NCBI GenBank assembly: GCA_030690365.1
Contig: JAUYGX010000023.1
Location: 1-64,000, forward strand
Length of the DNA stretch: 64,000 nucleotides
Direction: 5' to 3'
Source: Bacteroidales bacterium
GTDB lineage: Bacteria; Bacteroidota; Bacteroidia; Bacteroidales; F082
Notes under the pieces: model-generated
Told to the model about the DNA's origin: nothing
Seen by the model: the letters and a program-made list of their open reading frames with translations, nothing else
The model's database searches: none
Translations under genes and position numbers: made by a program
In this document: positions 61,764 through 64,000 of the stretch, one piece after another
Layout: every line of letters begins with the position of its first letter
How positions within the stretch are numbered: position 1 is the stretch's first letter

Positions 61764-63008
61764 TTAGTTTTCGTGAGTATATTCGCTTGCTTCAATTTGG
61801 GCCAGCCTCATCAAAGTTGGCTTTTTTATCCAATTATATAACATACCTACGAATAAGATAGCGGCAAATACTGTGGCCAACATAAATCCATAAATGGCCT
61901 GCGAACCAAAGGCATCGCTTACCACTCCCATGGCCAATGGCCCCAAAGCAGCTCCTGCGGCTGTAAAAAATAAAATGATCCCGGCCACGGCACCACCTTG
62001 TACTTTTGGAAAACAACTGATTCCTTTTGAGTTGATGGTTGGATAAATCACCGACATAAAAAGCCCCGATAATGGCAAAAGTACTACCCTGACAGAGGCA
62101 TCAGTAAACACGCTGATACTAAAACACAAGAATATCAACAAGCTGAAAACGGCCAGTACACCAGCCCAGTTAAAACGCTGCATCATCCATGCACCCAGAA
62201 AACGTCCTCCGGCACGGAGAATAAAAAATATAGGCAGTGCATAAGTTGCCATTAATAAGAATGGGCCATCGTAACCAAAAATCAGCGTTGGCATCCATAC
62301 ATAAATGGCAGCTTCCACCGACACATATAAAAAGGCCGCCAAAGAAAAGCCCAACGCAAATGGATCTTTAATCATGGTAAAAGTCCGTTTCAGATTAATG
62401 GGCTCTTCTGACGTTTTAATGGTTTTCGGGTAACGGGCAAACATGGCCATTACGATCAACACAACCGACATGGTGGCGGCCACCACATACAAATATTGCC
62501 ACTCCACCCCTTTCGATAAAAAGTAGGTAACAATAAACGGCCCGATAATGGCGCCCACTCCAAAAAAACCTTCCACATTGTTCATGGTTGAGGTATGCTC
62601 TTTGGTAGATCTGGAAATATCACCAATCAACGACAAAGCACCCGTTTTAAATATACCGATGGCAACGCCCGAAATCATCAACAGGGTCAGGAAAAACCCA
62701 AACGATTTCCCTACCAGAAACATATAAGAACTAAGTACAAACAGCATCAGTCCTATGATAATGGTTGCCTTTCTGCCTAATTTATCTGCCAGGAACCCCA
62801 ATGAGATACCCGCTATGGCAATGGCAATCATGGGGCCATAATGCAACAGGCCTGCTGCGGTCATGCTCAAGTTAAACTGCTTCATCACCTCAGGTATGAT
62901 CACTCCTACCGCATCGGTAGTCATGGCAAACATCAGGAACATCATGTAGGTGAGCCATTTAATAACAACTAAACCATTTTGCCTTGTGGGCTTTGCGTTT
63001 TTTAACAT
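61764..63008 (-). CDS. MFS transporter, probably a sucrose importer
   Basis: A 414-residue inner-membrane protein with 12 predicted helices. The signature GFLADKLGRKATIIIGLMLF between helices 2 and 3 is the classic MFS loop. FFTAAGAALGPLAMGVVSDAFGS repeats the pattern in the second half. The central loop is short and charged (RYPKTIKTSEEPINLKRTF). It stands between sucrose phosphorylase and fructokinase, 14 and 26 bases from them, so sucrose (or a hexose) uptake is the likely task. I cannot tell the sugar from sequence; it is distant from the FucP-like protein at 5291. Confidence 0.87.
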   Translation of the reverse strand: MLKNAKPTRQNGLVVIKWLTYMMFLMFAMTTDAVGVIIPEVMKQFNLSMTAAGLLHYGPMIAIAIAGISLGFLADKLGRKATIIIGLMLFVLSSYMFLVGKSFGFFLTLLMISGVAIGIFKTGALSLIGDISRSTKEHTSTMNNVEGFFGVGAIIGPFIVTYFLSKGVEWQYLYVVAATMSVVLIVMAMFARYPKTIKTSEEPINLKRTFTMIKDPFALGFSLAAFLYVSVEAAIYVWMPTLIFGYDGPFLLMATYALPIFFILRAGGRFLGAWMMQRFNWAGVLAVFSLLIFLCFSISVFTDASVRVVLLPLSGLFMSVIYPTINSKGISCFPKVQGGAVAGIILFFTAAGAALGPLAMGVVSDAFGSQAIYGFMLATVFAAILFVGMLYNWIKKPTLMRLAQIEASEYTHEN

Positions 63009-63034
63009 CCGGGTAAGATTATAATTTTGTAAAA

Positions 63035-64000
63035 CTAAAAGACTTTCATTAATATTTGTCCGCTCTCATCTGTATGAACTATGTTGAAACGGCCTGTTTT
63101 GAAATCGGCAGACAGTGTGGCTTTTGCGTTTATATGATACCATGAAACTATCAAAGTATGAGCGTCGGAAGGATGGATAACCATGTTTCCATTAAAAGCC
63201 GGATGCAAGTTTCTAAAGAGGATCAATTCCTTCAACCTCACCACCACAGTTTTTTGAAGAGCTTGATTCAGCTCTTCTCTGGTATAATAATGCCGGTTTA
63301 TATCGCGACCTATATTGGTTTTTGCCAAAAGATCCATGTCATTTTCTCCAGCCAACAGTCCAACATAATAAATTTGTGGGATACCGGGAGCGAAAAACTG
63401 AATGGCACGGGCCAGGAGATAATGCTGATCGTTTCGTCCCAGGGCATCGTAGTACGTAGTATTCACCTGATACAAATCCAGATTGGAAGCGGCAGCTCCT
63501 GTTGCTTTTTCGCTTTGTCCTCGGGTATTGATATGAATTTGTTCAACAATCCGATCCAGCCTTTCGCCTTCTATCAATCCTGCATTTTCACCATCTCTGG
63601 CCACATCCACTATGCCAATGCCATCGTGGGTATCCAATACTGTGAAGGCGTTGCGGGGACCTATTTCGAGCCATCTTTTTAAGTTTGCTGCCTCCTGGTT
63701 GAAAATGCTGTCGAGCACCAACACAGGGAGTGCGAAATCATAAATATAGTCCACTTTCTTAGCTATCTCGATCTGGGTTTTGTAATGGGAATGAATCTCG
63801 ACCAGGACTTCAATTCCTCTATTACGTGCTTTTTCGGTAAGTTGATCAATAAAATCAAAGGTTTCAGGTATCATGAAACAAGACGTTCCTTTTCTTTTAA
63901 TGGCATATCCCGCTGCATCCAGCCTGATCATTTTAATGCCGACACGCTGAAAGGTTGACAGGATTTCTTCCAGATAGCCTACTCCTTCACTGCTATTTAC
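63035..64000 (-). CDS. Sucrose phosphorylase (GH13_18), cut by the window edge
   Basis: The last 321 codons of a glycoside hydrolase family 13 enzyme; the N-terminal third lies beyond 64000, where the frame is still open. It has the sucrose phosphorylase signature: GIKMIRLDAAGYAIKRKGTSCFM (nucleophile Asp), VLVEIHSHYK (acid/base Glu), TVLDTHDGIGIVD (third Asp), GAAASNLDLYQVNTTYYDALG and NDMDLLAKTNIGRDINRHYY. It turns sucrose and phosphate into glucose 1-phosphate and fructose without spending ATP. The downstream transporter and fructokinase supply sucrose and use the fructose. An internal ATG at 63931 is not the start. Relatives acting on sucrose 6-phosphate or glucosylglycerate are the main alternatives. 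Confidence 0.9.
   Translation of the reverse strand, partial: VNSSEGVGYLEEILSTFQRVGIKMIRLDAAGYAIKRKGTSCFMIPETFDFIDQLTEKARNRGIEVLVEIHSHYKTQIEIAKKVDYIYDFALPVLVLDSIFNQEAANLKRWLEIGPRNAFTVLDTHDGIGIVDVARDGENAGLIEGERLDRIVEQIHINTRGQSEKATGAAASNLDLYQVNTTYYDALGRNDQHYLLARAIQFFAPGIPQIYYVGLLAGENDMDLLAKTNIGRDINRHYYTREELNQALQKTVVVRLKELILFRNLHPAFNGNMVIHPSDAHTLIVSWYHINAKATLSADFKTGRFNIVHTDESGQILMKVF

Overview
The window looks like chromosomal core DNA of a Bacteroidota bacterium, probably a marine or anaerobic relative of the Marinilabiliales/Bacteroidales (lineage below phylum is inference). Four things support this. Many genes are preceded by the phylum-specific -7 element TAnnTTTG. A type IX secretion (gliding-motility type) C-terminal sorting domain is present. 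TPR proteins with a membrane anchor and LuxR-type HTH or histidine kinase modules are present. ProRS is of the archaeal/eukaryote-like form. I found no rRNA, tRNA, insertion sequence, phage gene or CRISPR array. Forty-five protein genes are called; the one at the right edge is cut by the window.

Layout. 0-7 kb: ppiC-type parvulin, divergent pepD, a small one-TM protein, a membrane-tethered TPR/HTH regulator, an ECF sigma factor, a FucP-like sugar transporter and a small Cys-containing protein. 7-13 kb: marR-adaptor-RND pump-TolC efflux operon with a candidate MarR operator. 13-16 kb: FadL/OmpP1-type porin and a Tyr/Gly-rich lipoprotein. 16-21.6 kb: proS, a 2-Cys peroxiredoxin, a second TolC-like protein and a PagL-like lipid A deacylase. 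21.7-26.6 kb: hybrid-like sensor operon (TPR-PAS-PAS kinase, receiver, MazG, PAP2 phosphatase). 26.7-29.5 kb: MacB-type permease plus adaptor, without an ATPase gene. 29.7-36.7 kb: guaB, then three SurA/PpiD-like outer-membrane-protein chaperone genes and a MoxR ATPase.

36.7-41.7 kb: intergenic repeats, a type IX-secreted protein, and an active/inactive pair of M16 peptidases on the minus strand. 41.8-44 kb: glyA and an OB-fold lipoprotein. 44-44.4 kb: repeats. 44.4-49.1 kb: sixA-ppk-TPR operon. 49.1-55.2 kb: a small membrane protein, GAPDH, and, divergent from GAPDH, a 1373-residue protein that joins a large uncharacterised N-terminal region to the ATP-grasp and phosphohistidine domains of pyruvate phosphate dikinase but lacks the PEP/pyruvate barrel. 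55.2-56.3 kb: receiver-kinase hybrid. 57-59.6 kb: icd-gltA operon, both eukaryote-like TCA-cycle enzymes. 59.8-64 kb: sucrose-use locus (LacI regulator, fructokinase, MFS importer, sucrose phosphorylase).

How it works together (inference). Much of the window serves the cell envelope: two TolC-type channels, two exporter modules, a porin, lipid A editing, four parvulin-family folding factors and a secreted protein with its own peptidase pair. The rest is central carbon metabolism: GAPDH, the dikinase-like protein, isocitrate dehydrogenase, citrate synthase, polyphosphate kinase and a sucrose pathway. The most unusual single gene is the dikinase-like fusion at 51033-55154. The most unusual non-coding signals are three families of short intergenic repeats, the candidate MarR palindrome, and TTG codons inside -7 boxes that mimic start codons.
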